64,000 nucleotides of DNA. Origin: Luteimicrobium subarcticum. Lineage in GTDB: Bacteria > Actinomycetota > Actinomycetes > Actinomycetales > Cellulomonadaceae. The notes beneath the pieces are model-generated. The model did not search any database, was not told the origin of the DNA, and saw nothing but the letters and a program-made list of their open reading frames with translations. Shown piece after piece: positions 51,456-62,300 of the stretch (positions are counted from its first letter, which is position 1; each line of letters opens with the position of its first letter). A program made the translations under genes and the position numbers. Location: NCBI RefSeq assembly GCF_002798015.1, contig NZ_PGTZ01000007.1, positions 700,222-764,221 of the forward strand, read 5' to 3'.

Positions 51456-54400
51456 GTGACGCCGAGCACCGACCCGCACCCTGTCGACGACGCGGCGGCC
51501 CGCGCGCGGGCGTGGCTCGCGGAGGCGGACGCCGAGGGCGGTGGACGACAGCAGCGGACCGCTGCCCAGCTGGCCGCGCTGGTCGCCGACCCGGGTGGTC
51601 TCGACCTCGCGGTCCGGTTCGTCGACGAGGTCGCCCGGCCGCCGGACGTCGAGGTGGCGGCGCGCGCCCTGGCGAGGCTCGGCCGGGACGCGCAGCAGGC
51701 GTCGTTCCTCGGCGGGGTCGACCGCACCCTGTTCGCCGCGGGCGGTCGGGCCGCAACCCTTGCACCGCGGCTCGTCGTCCCGGCTGCCCGACGCCGCCTG
51801 CGCGCGCTCGTCGGACACCTCGTCGGCGACACCGGCCGCGGTCTCGACCGGAACCTCGCGGACGCCCGCGCCGATGGCGTCCGGCTCAACGTGAACCTGC
51901 TCGGTGAGGCCGTCCTCGGGCACGACGAGGCGTCCGCACGCCTCGCGCGGACCATCGACCTGGTCCGGCGCCCCGGCGTCGACTACGTCTCCGTCAAGGT
52001 CTCCGCGGTGGCGGCCCAGCTGGTGACCTGGGACCTCGACGGGTCGCGTGCGCGCGTCGTCGAGCACCTCCTGCCGCTGTTCCGCGCCGCGCGCGACCAC
52101 GGCACCTTCGTCAACCTCGACATGGAGGAGTACCGCGACCTCGCCCTCACCGTCGCGGTGTTCACCGACCTGCTCGGCCGCGACGAGCTGGCGGGAGTGT
52201 CCGCCGGCATCGCGCTGCAGGCCTACCTGCCCGACGCCGTCGCCGCGCTCGACGAGGTCAGCGACTTCGCGCTCGCCCGGGTGGGGGACGGGGGAGCGCC
52301 CGTCAAGGTGCGGCTCGTCAAGGGCGCCAACCTCGCCATGGAGCAGGTGGAGTCCGAGCTGCACGGCTGGCCGCAGGCGCCGTACGGCGGCAAGCCCGAC
52401 GTCGACGCCCAGTACGTGCGTCTGCTGCTGCGCGCGCTCGACCCCGAGCGGACGCGCGCGGTGCGTGTCGGGTGCGCGAGCCACAACCTGTTCCACGTCG
52501 CGTACGCGCTCGAGCTCGCGCGCGACCGCGGCGTCGGGGCCGCCCTCGACGTCGAGATGCTGCAGGGCATGGCGCCGGCGGAGGCCGCTGCCGTGCACGA
52601 CGACCTCGCGGCCGTCGAGGGCGCTGACCACCTCGTCCTCTACACGCCCGTGGTCGACCCCGCCGACTTCGACGTCGCCGTCGCCTACCTCGTGCGCCGG
52701 CTCGAGGAGAACGCGGCGCCGCAGAACTTCCTCCACGCGACCCTCGCGGGCGGCGCCGGGGGGATCGACGCCCAGGAGGCCGCGTTCCGTGCCGCCGTCG
52801 TCCGCGCCGCCGCCACGACACCCGACGACCTCGCGCCGCGTCGTCGGCCACGCGCCGGCGTGCCTGACGACGAGCACGACGGCGCCGGCTCGCGCGGCGG
52901 CTTCTGGAACGCGCCCGACACCGACCCGGCGGTCGCCGCGTCCCGCAGCTGGGCCGCCGAGATCGTCGCCCGCGATCCCGCGAGCGTCCACCCGCGCACC
53001 GCGCCGCTCGCGTCCGCCGACGACGTGGACGCCGTCGTCGCCCGGGCCCTCGCCGCGGCCCCCGGCTGGGCGGCCGTCCCGCCCGGCGTGCGCGGTGACG
53101 TCCTACGGTCGTGCGCCGACCGGCTCGAGGACGCCCGCGCCGACCTCGTCGCCACCATGGTCCACGAGGCCGGAAAGACCGTCGCCGAGTCCGACCCGGA
53201 GGTCAGCGAGGCCGTCGACCTCGCCCGCTGGTACGCCGGCAGCGCCGACCGGCTCCATCCCGACCATCCCGACGCGTTCCCGGGTGTGCGGTTCACGCCC
53301 CGCGGCGTCACGCTCGTCACCCCGCCCTGGAACTTCCCCGTCGCGATCCCCGCCGGCGGCGTGCTCGCGGCGCTCGCAGCCGGGTCGCCCGTCGTCGCCA
53401 AGCCCGCGCACCCCGCACCCCGCTGCTTCGAGGTCGTCGTCGACGCGATCCACGCGGCCCTTGACGCCCACGGGATCGCGCGCGACGTGGTGCAGCTCGT
53501 CCGCGTCCCCGAGAGCGACCTCGGCCGACGGCTCGTCACCCACCCGGACATCGCCCGCGTGGTGCTGACGGGGTCGATCGACACCGCCCGGCTGTTCGCG
53601 CGCTGGCGGCCCGCGCTCGACGTCCTCGCCGAGACGTCCGGTAAGAACGCGATCGTCGTCACCGCGTCCGCCGACCCGGATCTCGCCGTCGCCGACGTCG
53701 TCCGGTCGGCGTTCGGCCACGCCGGGCAGAAGTGCTCCGCCGCGTCCCTCCTGATCCTCGTCGGGACGGCTGGCGACCCCCGCTCACCGATCGGGCGACG
53801 CCTGCGCCGCGGGCTCGTGTCGGCCGTCCGATCCCTCGCCGTCGGCCCGCCCACCGACCTCGGCACCGTCATGGGGCCCCTCACCGAACCTGCCGACGGC
53901 AAGCTGCTGCGCGCGCTGACCCGCCTCGACCCCGGCGAACGATGGCTCGTCGAGCCCCGACGCCTCGACGACGCCGGGCGGCTCTGGACCCCCGGCCTCA
54001 AGGACGGCGTCCAGCCGGGGTCGTGGTTCCACCTCACCGAGTGCTTCGGCCCGGTGCTCGGCATCATGACCGCCGAGCAGATCGACGACGCGGTCGAGAT
54101 CCAGGACGACGTCGCCTTCGGCCTCACCGGTGGCATCCACTCCCTCGACGACGCCGAGATCGACGAGTGGCTCGCGACCGTCCACGTCGGCAACGCCTAC
54201 GTCAACCGACACATCACCGGCGCGATCGTCCGACGGCAGCCGTTCGGCGGCTGGAAGGCCAGCTCCGTCGGACCCGGCGCCAAGGCCGGCGGACCGCACT
54301 ACGTCGCCCAGCTCGGCGACTGGACCGACGCCTCGCCCACCGCCGGCGGCCCGCCGGACCGCGACGAGAGCCCGCTCGGCTGGCTCGCCTGGGCCGCGGC

Positions 54401-54833
54401 CGACGACGCCCGAGCGTGGACCGGGCGGTTCTCCCGCGAGCACGACCCGTCGGGCCTGCGTGCCGAGTCGAACGTGCTCCGGTACCGGCCCGTCGAGCAC
54501 CTCACCGTCCGCGTCGGCGACGGCGCGCTGCCCGTCGAGGTCGACCGCGTCCGCCATGCCGCCCGGACTGCCGGCGTCACCGTCACCGTGAGCGACGTCG
54601 ACCACGAACGGCACACGTCGTTCGCCGCGCGCGTCCGCGAAGGAAAGGTCACCGGCCGCATCCGCGTGATCGGGGCGGCGCCCGGGCTGCGGGACGCGGC
54701 GGCTGAGCGCGTCGGTGCGGTGACGGTGCTCGACCAGCGCGTCGTCGCGAGCGGCGAGCGGGAGCTGCTGACGGTCGTGCGGGAGCAGGCCGTGAGCCGG
54801 ACGAGGCATCGATACGGGCATCTCGAACGGTGA
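51456..54833 (+). CDS. putA: bifunctional proline dehydrogenase / P5C dehydrogenase
   Basis: The enzyme oxidises proline to glutamate in two steps. The 1125-residue product has the FAD-dependent PRODH barrel (about residues 125-455: VSVKVSAVAAQL, VKVRLVKGANLAMEQ, HATLAGG) and the aldehyde dehydrogenase domain (about 490-960) with WNFPVAIPAGG, the Glu of LAETSGKN at about 726 and the catalytic Cys of GQKCSAAS at about 760. A C-terminal extension of about 150 residues follows. There is no N-terminal ribbon-helix-helix DNA-binding domain, so it is not the autoregulatory type. GTG start. Terminator follows. Confidence 0.95.
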   Translation: MTPSTDPHPVDDAAARARAWLAEADAEGGGRQQRTAAQLAALVADPGGLDLAVRFVDEVARPPDVEVAARALARLGRDAQQASFLGGVDRTLFAAGGRAATLAPRLVVPAARRRLRALVGHLVGDTGRGLDRNLADARADGVRLNVNLLGEAVLGHDEASARLARTIDLVRRPGVDYVSVKVSAVAAQLVTWDLDGSRARVVEHLLPLFRAARDHGTFVNLDMEEYRDLALTVAVFTDLLGRDELAGVSAGIALQAYLPDAVAALDEVSDFALARVGDGGAPVKVRLVKGANLAMEQVESELHGWPQAPYGGKPDVDAQYVRLLLRALDPERTRAVRVGCASHNLFHVAYALELARDRGVGAALDVEMLQGMAPAEAAAVHDDLAAVEGADHLVLYTPVVDPADFDVAVAYLVRRLEENAAPQNFLHATLAGGAGGIDAQEAAFRAAVVRAAATTPDDLAPRRRPRAGVPDDEHDGAGSRGGFWNAPDTDPAVAASRSWAAEIVARDPASVHPRTAPLASADDVDAVVARALAAAPGWAAVPPGVRGDVLRSCADRLEDARADLVATMVHEAGKTVAESDPEVSEAVDLARWYAGSADRLHPDHPDAFPGVRFTPRGVTLVTPPWNFPVAIPAGGVLAALAAGSPVVAKPAHPAPRCFEVVVDAIHAALDAHGIARDVVQLVRVPESDLGRRLVTHPDIARVVLTGSIDTARLFARWRPALDVLAETSGKNAIVVTASADPDLAVADVVRSAFGHAGQKCSAASLLILVGTAGDPRSPIGRRLRRGLVSAVRSLAVGPPTDLGTVMGPLTEPADGKLLRALTRLDPGERWLVEPRRLDDAGRLWTPGLKDGVQPGSWFHLTECFGPVLGIMTAEQIDDAVEIQDDVAFGLTGGIHSLDDAEIDEWLATVHVGNAYVNRHITGAIVRRQPFGGWKASSVGPGAKAGGPHYVAQLGDWTDASPTAGGPPDRDESPLGWLAWAAADDARAWTGRFSREHDPSGLRAESNVLRYRPVEHLTVRVGDGALPVEVDRVRHAARTAGVTVTVSDVDHERHTSFAARVREGKVTGRIRVIGAAPGLRDAAAERVGAVTVLDQRVVASGERELLTVVREQAVSRTRHRYGHLER

Positions 54834-54837
54834 CGTG

Positions 54838-54867
54838 CTGGTGGGGGCGTGGGGTCGCTCCCACCAG
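54838..54867. terminator. bidirectional terminator after putA
   Basis: CTGGTGGGGGCG (54838-54849) pairs with CGCTCCCACCAG (54856-54867), 12 positions with one mismatch, across a 6-base loop. It lies between the convergent putA and HxlR-type genes. Confidence 0.8.
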
Positions 54868-54880
54868 ACCCGCGCCGCGT

Positions 54881-55540
54881 TCAGGCCGCCAGGTGGAACG
54901 TGGACGCGAACCGGTCGAGCAGGGTGTCGGGGCCGTGCAGCACCTCGACGACACCCGAGGCGACAGCTTGCCGCGCGTCCAGCTCACCGGCGATGAGCCG
55001 CCGGATGCCCGGGCCGGCGGAGAACGCGAGGTCGACGGTCTCGTCACTGCCGGGAAGGTCGTCGGCGCGCGCGACGTCGAGCGTCGGTCCGTCGACCCGG
55101 ACGAGCAGCCGGGCGTCGCCGAACCGGGTGCCGTACGCGGTGGCGGGCAGCCCGGCGGCGACGTGCGGGCGGAAGGCGGTCCGCAGCGCCATCGTCATGG
55201 AGTCGGGGGTGACGACCTGCTCGTCGCGCGGGTCGCCCATGGCCTTGAAGCCCCACGCGCCGAGCGCGAGGACGACGGGCTCGAGCTCGCGGCCGTAGTC
55301 GGTGAGCTCGTAGATGATGATGCGCGAGCGCGGCGCGCGCCGGATGATCCCGGCGGCCTGGAGCTCCTTGAGGCGGGTCGCCAGGACGTTCGTCGGGATG
55401 CGGGGGAGGCCCGCGGCGAGCTCGCCGTAGCGGCGCGGTCCGACGAGCAGGTCGCGGACGATGAGCAGCGCCCACCGTTCGCCGACCAGCTCGAGGGCGC
55501 GGGTCACCCCGCAGTACTGCCCGTACTCGCGCGCCGCCAC
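54881..55540 (-). CDS. HxlR-type regulator with C-terminal SCP2-like domain
   Basis: The 219-residue product opens with the HxlR signature (YCGVTRALELVGERWALLIVRDLLVGPRRYGEL, about residues 9-42, and IPTNVLATRLKELQAAGII) and has a C-terminal half (about 130-219) that resembles the SCP2 sterol-carrier fold and may bind a hydrophobic ligand. HxlR proteins alone are usually 110-150 residues. It is the second gene after a VOC protein gene, 22 bp apart, and probably controls it. Confidence 0.82.
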   Translation of the reverse strand: MAAREYGQYCGVTRALELVGERWALLIVRDLLVGPRRYGELAAGLPRIPTNVLATRLKELQAAGIIRRAPRSRIIIYELTDYGRELEPVVLALGAWGFKAMGDPRDEQVVTPDSMTMALRTAFRPHVAAGLPATAYGTRFGDARLLVRVDGPTLDVARADDLPGSDETVDLAFSAGPGIRRLIAGELDARQAVASGVVEVLHGPDTLLDRFASTFHLAA

Positions 55541-55562
55541 GGATCCTGGCCCTTCCCGACGT

Positions 55563-55997
55563 TCAGGCCTGCTGCGCGGCGAACGCCTCGGGGCCCTCCG
55601 CCGCGGCGACGGGGTCCATCCAGCCGAGCTCGATGATGTTGCCGTCGGGGTCGGTGAGCTGACGCTGGTACATGAAGCCGTAGTCGGACGCGGCGCGGGC
55701 CTCGGACCCGCCGGCGGCGAGACCGGCCTCGGCGGTGGTGTCGACAGCCTCGCGGCTGTCGAGGAAGATCGCGGTCGCGACGGTCGGGTGGACGGCCGGG
55801 TCGCCCAGCGGGAGGTCCGTGAACGTCTGCAGGAACTCGCGGACCAGGATCATGAAGTAGGAGTGGCCGTCCTCGACGACGACGCACGCGGCGTTGTGGT
55901 CGGTGAACTGGTCGTTGATGGTGAAGCCGAGCGCGGTGTAGAAGCCCTTCGCGCGCTCGAGGTCGGTCACCGGCAGGTTGACGAACATCGCGGTCAT
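55563..55997 (-). CDS. VOC-family (glyoxalase-like) protein
   Basis: The 144-residue product has two beta-alpha-beta-beta-beta modules of the vicinal-oxygen-chelate fold. FVNLPVTDLERAKGFYTALGF opens module 1, and TDPDGNIIELGWMDP closes module 2 with its metal Glu. The subgroup with SYFMILVREFLQTF is common and mostly uncharacterised; lactoylglutathione lyase activity should not be assumed. ATG at 55997 follows GGGGAAGAG. It is the first gene of a two-gene unit with the HxlR-type regulator. Confidence 0.85.
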   Translation of the reverse strand: MTAMFVNLPVTDLERAKGFYTALGFTINDQFTDHNAACVVVEDGHSYFMILVREFLQTFTDLPLGDPAVHPTVATAIFLDSREAVDTTAEAGLAAGGSEARAASDYGFMYQRQLTDPDGNIIELGWMDPVAAAEGPEAFAAQQA

Positions 55998-56042
55998 GGT
56001 GCTCTTCCCCTCAGAAAGCCCGAACATGCTGACCCACGCCAC

Positions 56043-56153
56043 ACTTGCAAAAAACAAGCGCGCAGTCAAGGAATCTCATGGGCGACATCGGCCCGGGTGA
56101 ATTTGTGCACGATCACAGGGTGACGGCCCGGCGCGATGTTAGCGTTCACGCGC
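56043..56153. promoter_or_regulatory. control region between the VOC gene and the giant pectinesterase gene
   Basis: The 312-bp divergent gap (55998-56309) has no gene. It holds CTTG...CAAG around a run of six A residues (56044-56058), the most AT-rich spot nearby and close to the VOC promoter; a TGTG...CACA dyad at 56104-56117; and ATGTTAGCG at 56135-56143 within GCGCG...CGCGC arms (56131-56153), which resembles half of a LacI-family operator. TAGCGT (56140-56145) may be the -10 box of the pectinesterase gene, giving a leader of about 155 bases. Confidence 0.4.
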
Positions 56154-56309
56154 TGAGAGCCCTCTCGGCCGCCCAACGTCGGGCCCCGGCACCGACGTGC
56201 CGACCTCTGCACCGTCTCCGACGGCGTCGTCGTCGACGTCCGACCAGGGCACGACAGGGCCGTTCGCCCCCCTGTGCCGATCCTGTGCCGGGTACCCCGC
56301 GGAGCAGAT

Positions 56310-59300
56310 GTGACCGTTCGCCCCACCCCTCGTCCCGAGCCCGACGCGCTCACCGGCACCCTGCGACGGGTCCGCGTCGCCGCCGCCGCCGTCGTCGGCG
56401 CCGCTCGCGCCTCGCGTCACGGCACCCGGGTCATCGTCGCCGGGGCGACCGCCGGGGCCATCGCCCTGGGTGGCCTCGCTGTCACGCCCGCCTTCGCCGC
56501 GGACACGACCGCGCCGTCCAAGCCCAGCAGCGTCGGCGCGGCGTACTACGGCCACGTCGGCACCGTCGTCACCTGGGGGAAGGTCTCCGCGAGCGACCTC
56601 GCGGCCTACCGCGTGTACCGGTCCACGAGCTCCAGCCCCACGCTCGCCACGTCGACGCTCGTCGCGTCCACGACGTCCCTCATGGCGACCGACACCACCG
56701 TCGCCGTCGGGACGAAGGCCTACTACGCCGTGGTGGCCGTGGACAAGAGCGGCAACGCGTCCGGCTTCTCGAGCGTCAAGACGGTCACCGCCACCGACAC
56801 GACGAAGCCGTCGTCCGTCTCGAGCCTCAAGGCCACCGCGTCGAGCAGCGGGATCGCCCTCGACTGGGCCGACAACGACGAGATCGACCTCGCCGGCTAC
56901 CGCGTCGAGCGCGCCCTGAGGTCGAGCGGACCCTGGACGGTCCTCGCCGCGGCCGCCGGCTCGTCGTCGTACACGGACACCACAGCGCCCGCCGGCGTCA
57001 CGTCGTACTACCACGTGACGGCGCTCGACCTCACCGGGAACGCCTCGTCGGCAGCCTCCGCGAGCGCCAAGCGCCCCGCGGGCGCCCCCGTCGTCCCCGT
57101 CGCGCCGTCCGCCCCGACGTCGCTCACGGCGACGGCGCCCGCGAGCGGCGGCGTCACCCTCAGCTGGACCGCGGCGAGCGGCGCCACGAGCTACACCGTG
57201 GCGCGCGCCACCTCGGCCGACGGACCCTACACGCAGGTCGCCACCACGACGAGCACCACCTACGCCGACGCCGCCGCGCCCGCGCGCACCACCGTCCGCT
57301 ACCGGGTGTCGGCGGTCAACGCGGCCGGTTCGTCCGCCCCGGCGACGGCCTCCGTCGACGTGCCCGGTGACACGGTCCGGCCCGCGACGCCGCAGAGCGC
57401 CAAGGCCACGATCCTGCCGTCCGGCGGTGTGACGATCACCTGGAAGGCCAACGCCGACAAGGACCTCGCCGGGTACACGGTCCTCAAGCGCGACGAGGAC
57501 ACCCACGTCTACGCGCCGTACGTGCCCGGCCCCGGCGGTGACCTGCTCACGCTGCCGACCTTCACCGACCCGAGCGTGACCGAGGGCGTGACGGGGTACT
57601 ACCGCCTGCGTGCCGTCGACACCTCGGGCAACGAGTCGAAGGCCTACCTCGCCGTCACCGCGGACAACAAGATGGTCGCCCCCGGCGCGCCGACGTCGTT
57701 CAAGGTCACCCAGGACCCGACGGCGGGCCTCGACCTCGCGTGGACGGCCCCGAAGGACCTCGACGTCGCCGGCTACGCCGTGTACCGCAACACGACGTCG
57801 TCCTCGACGGGCTTCGCGCTCGTCGCCAACGTCACCGCGGCCGACGCCGGGGCGGCCCCCCGGTTCGTGGACTCCAGCGCCCCGAAGGGCGTCACGGTGT
57901 ACTACAAGGTCCTGACCGTCGACCAGGTCGGGAACACCTCGAGCTTCTCGAGCACCGTGTCCGGCACCTCGCTCACGACCCCCGTCCCGCTGCCGGTCGT
58001 CGAGAACGTGCTCACCGTCGGCGCCGGCAAGCAGTTCACGACGATCGGCGCCGCGCTCGACAGCGTGCCGCGCTTCACGCTGCAGCGGTACCGCATCGAC
58101 ATCGACCCCGGCACGTACGACGAGGTGCTCCGCATCCGGTCGCCGTACGTCACGCTCCACGGCACCGGCGGCTCGGCCGCGGCCACCGTCATCGAGGCCG
58201 ACCAGGCGTCCGGCAGCCCGGACCCCGCCGAGCCCGGGGAGACCCTGGGCACGGCCGGCAGCGCCGTCGTCCGCGTCGACGGCTCGGACGTCACGCTGCG
58301 CAACCTCACGGTCGCCAACACGTTCGACGAGTCGGCCCACCCCGACATCACCTCGCAGCAGGCCGTCGCGCTCCGCGTCGAGGGCGACCGCTTCGTGGGC
58401 GACTCGATCCGCCTCGTCGGCAACCAGGACACCCTGCTCGCCGACACGCCCAAGCCCACGACCCGCATCCGTCAGTACTACGTCAACTCGTACATCGAGG
58501 GCGACGTCGACTTCGTCTTCGGTGCGGCCACCGCGGTGTTCGACCACGTGACCTTCCGGGCGCTCGACCGGGGCAAGTCGACCAACGGCTACCTCACCGC
58601 GGCGAGCACCGACACCGGCAGCAAGTACGGCTTCCTCATCACCGACTCCAAGCTCGTCAGCGACGCCGCGGACGGCACGATCAACCTGGGCCGGCCGTGG
58701 CACCCGAGCGCCGACCCCGACGCGCTGGGATCCGTCGTCGTCCGGGACACGTGGCTGCCCGCCGCGCTCGACACCGCGGCCCCGTGGGACGACATGGCCA
58801 CCGCGAACTCGAGCGGCGTCAAGGTCAACTTCAGCTGGACCGGGGCACGGTTCGACGAGTACGCCAACGTCGGCCCCGGCGCGGGGACCGGTCCCGACCG
58901 TCCTCAGCTGACCGACAAGGACGCCGAGAACGCCACGCCCGAGAAGTACCTCGCCGGCAAGGACGGCTGGGACCCGGTCCTGCCGCCGTCCACGGTCGTG
59001 CCCGGTGCTCCCACGGGCGTCGTCGCGGCGAGCGACCTGCGCGTGGCCCACCTCACCTGGGACGACGACGAGTCCGCGGACGTCGTCGGCTGGACCGTGT
59101 ACCGGGCGGACGACACCGGTGCGTTCACGAAGGTCGGCACGACCGACCAGCCCACCTACAGCGACACGAGCGTCGAGAACGGCGCGACCTACCGGTACGT
59201 CGTCACCGCCGACACCCGGGACGGCACGGCCTCCCCGACGAGCGACCCGGTGACGGTGACCGTCGAGGCCGCCCGGCTCGTGGTCGACTACACGGTCGAC

Positions 59301-62300
59301 GCGTCCGCCCCGACGTCCGCGACGAGCTTCCGGACGCTCTCCGACGCCCTGGCGGCGGCACCCGCGGGGACCGCGACCGACCCGACCGTCATTCAGCTCG
59401 CGGCGGGCCGCTACGCCGAGTACGACACCGTGAGCAAGCCCTACACCGTCCTCGTCGGCGCCACCGGGACGGCCTCGGACGTCGTCATCACCGGGAACCA
59501 CGCGGCCGGCACGCCGACCGGCACCACGACCGACGGCGTGGCCGACACCTACGGGACCGCGGGCAGCGCGACCCTCGTGATCACGGGCTCGAACGTGCAG
59601 CTGCGCGACCTCACGGTCGAGAACGCGTACGTCGAGGGCACCTACGCGAACGGCCAGGCGGTCGCGCTGCGCACCACGGGCGACCGGCTCGTCTACACGA
59701 ACGTCCGGCTGCTCGGCAACCAGGACACCCTGTACGCGAACAGCCCTGCGGCGACCAGCGTCGCTCGCACGTACGTGTACGACAGCGTCATCGAGGGCGA
59801 CGTCGACTTCGTGTTCGGGCGTGGGACCGTCGTGATCGACGACAGCACGCTGCACGTCCTCGACCACGGGACGTCGCCCAACGGCGCGGTCACGGCGGCC
59901 AGCACGGACGTGTCCAACCCGTTCGGCTTCCTCATCACGCACAGCCGCATCATCGGCACCGCGCCCGACGCGTCGCAGAACCTCGGCCGCCCCTGGCAGC
60001 CCGGTCAGAAGCTCGCCGACGGGACCTCCGTCGCCGACACGAACGCGCTCGGCCAGGTGACGGTCCGCGACAGCTGGCTCGGACCGGTCGTGTCCGCCAC
60101 GGCGTGGACCGACATGGTGAACTCCGGCACCACCACCTCGTGGCGGTCGGCGCGGTTCTCCGAGTACCACAACGACGGCCCCGGCGCGGTCGCGTCGACG
60201 GACCGCGCGCAGCTGTCGGACGCCGCCGCCGCCGGCCGCACCGCCCAGTCCTATCTGGCGGGGACGGACGGCTGGGACCCGACGGTGCCCGCCGGCGAGG
60301 ACACGGCCCCGGCGGCCGTGACCGGCCTCGCGGCGAACCCGGACGAGGGTCTCGTCGCCCTCGACTGGGACGACGCCCCCGCGGCGGACGTGACCACCTA
60401 CCGGGTCTACCGCTCCACGACCGACGCCCACCCGGCGGCCACGGTGGCGAACCTCGTGGCGGAGGTCCAGAAGTCCGAGCTGACCGACCGTGACCTCGCG
60501 GACGGCACCCGGTACACCTACGAGGTCGTGGCGGTGGACCGTGCCGGCCAGACGGGCCCCGCGTCCGGCCCGGTGACCGCGACGCCCGCCGAGCGTCCCC
60601 TCGTGGCCGACGCGACGGTCGCTGCGGACGGCACGGGTGACTACACGTCGGTGCAGGCGGCGCTCGACGCCGTCGGCGCCGGCACCGCGGCCAAGCCCAA
60701 GGTGGTCGTCGTGGAGCCCGGGACGTACCGGGAGGTCGTGGTCGGACGGTCGAGCAACGTGCTCCTGGCCGGCGCGACCGGCGACCCGACGGACGTCGCG
60801 ATCACGTTCGACAACGCGAACGGCACCACGCGCAGCGCCACCACGTGCCCCCAGGTCACCTCGGTGACGTGCGGCACCGGCGGCTCGGCGACCGTGACCC
60901 TGTCGGGCAGCGGCGTGCAGGTCCGCGACCTGACGATCTCCAACACGTTCGACCCGGCTCGCCACCCCGAGATCGGCCCGAACAACACCCAGGCCGTCGC
61001 GCTGCGCGCCATCGGTGACCGCCAGGTCTACCGTGACGTCCGGCTCGTCAGCACGCAGGACACCCTCGAGGCGGACGCGAGCGGCAACATCACCGCCGAC
61101 GGCTCGGGGTACCCGCGCCAGTACTACGTCGACAGCTCCATCGAGGGCGACGTGGACTTCGTGTTCGGCCGCGCGTCCGCGGCGTTCGAGCGCGTCACGT
61201 TCCACGCGACCGTGCACAGCGGGGGAGCGGTCTTCGCGCCCAGCACCGCGTCGAAGGCCCGCGGGTACCTCGTCGTCGACAGTCGCATCGCGTCCGACAA
61301 CGACCCCGGGACCTACAACCTCGGGCGCCCGTGGCCGGCGTGGAGCGACGGCACCCAGCCGGACACCTCCCGCGGTCAGGTCGTCATCCGCAACACGTGG
61401 CTCGGTGCCGGGCTCACCGTCGACAAGCCGTGGACGGACTTCGCGCCCAACGCGTGGACGGACGGGCGGTTCTTCGAGTACGCCAACACGGGTCCGGGTG
61501 CGCGCGTCACGGCGAACCGCCCGCAGCTCACGGCGGCGCAGGCCGGCTCGGCGAACGTCGCCGACTGGCTCGCCGGCACCGACGGGTGGCAGCCGCGCGT
61601 CGTCGCCGGTGCGGACACCGCGCCCGCGGCCCCGCGCGGGCTCGTGGCCTCGCCGGACAGCGGCAAGGTCACGCTGACGTGGGACGAGAGCAGCGAGCAC
61701 GACGTCACCGGGTACGTGGTGCTGCGTGACGGGGCGGAGGTCGCGACGACCTTCGGTGCCTCCTACGCCGACTCCGACGTCGTGGACGGCACGGCGTACC
61801 GGTACACCGTCGAGGCGGTCGACGCCGCGGGCCAGCGGTCCAAGCCGTCCGGCGCCGTGACCGCCACGCCGGTGCTGCACGTCGACGCCACGGTCGCTGC
61901 CGACGGGTCGGGTGACTACACGACGCTCGGCGCCGCGCTCGCGGCCGCCCCCGCGTCGGGCGCCTGGGTGGTCGAGGTCGAGCCCGGCACGTATGCCGGG
62001 ACGACGACCGTCAGCCGCAAGGACACGACCGTCATCGGCGGCGGGGACGACCGTGACGCGGTCGTCCTGACGAACGCGACCTCGACGGCGACCCTCGCGG
62101 TCACCGGCTCGGGCGTCACCGTCCGGGGCCTGACCGTCCAGAACACGACGGCGTCCGGGACGGCACCGGCTCTGTCGATGACCGCCGACAAGGTGCTCGT
62201 CGAAGACGCCGTGCTCTCCAGCAGCGGGAACCGCACCGTGTTCGCCGACACCTCGACGTACACCGCCTCGGCCCGTCAGATGATCACCGGGTCCACGGTC

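Noticed and set aside
56104-56117. CRP/GlxR-type binding site (TGTG...CACA)
   Set aside because: The spacing is 6 bases between TGTG and CACA, two short of the TGTGA-N6-TCACA consensus, so it is listed only as a dyad.
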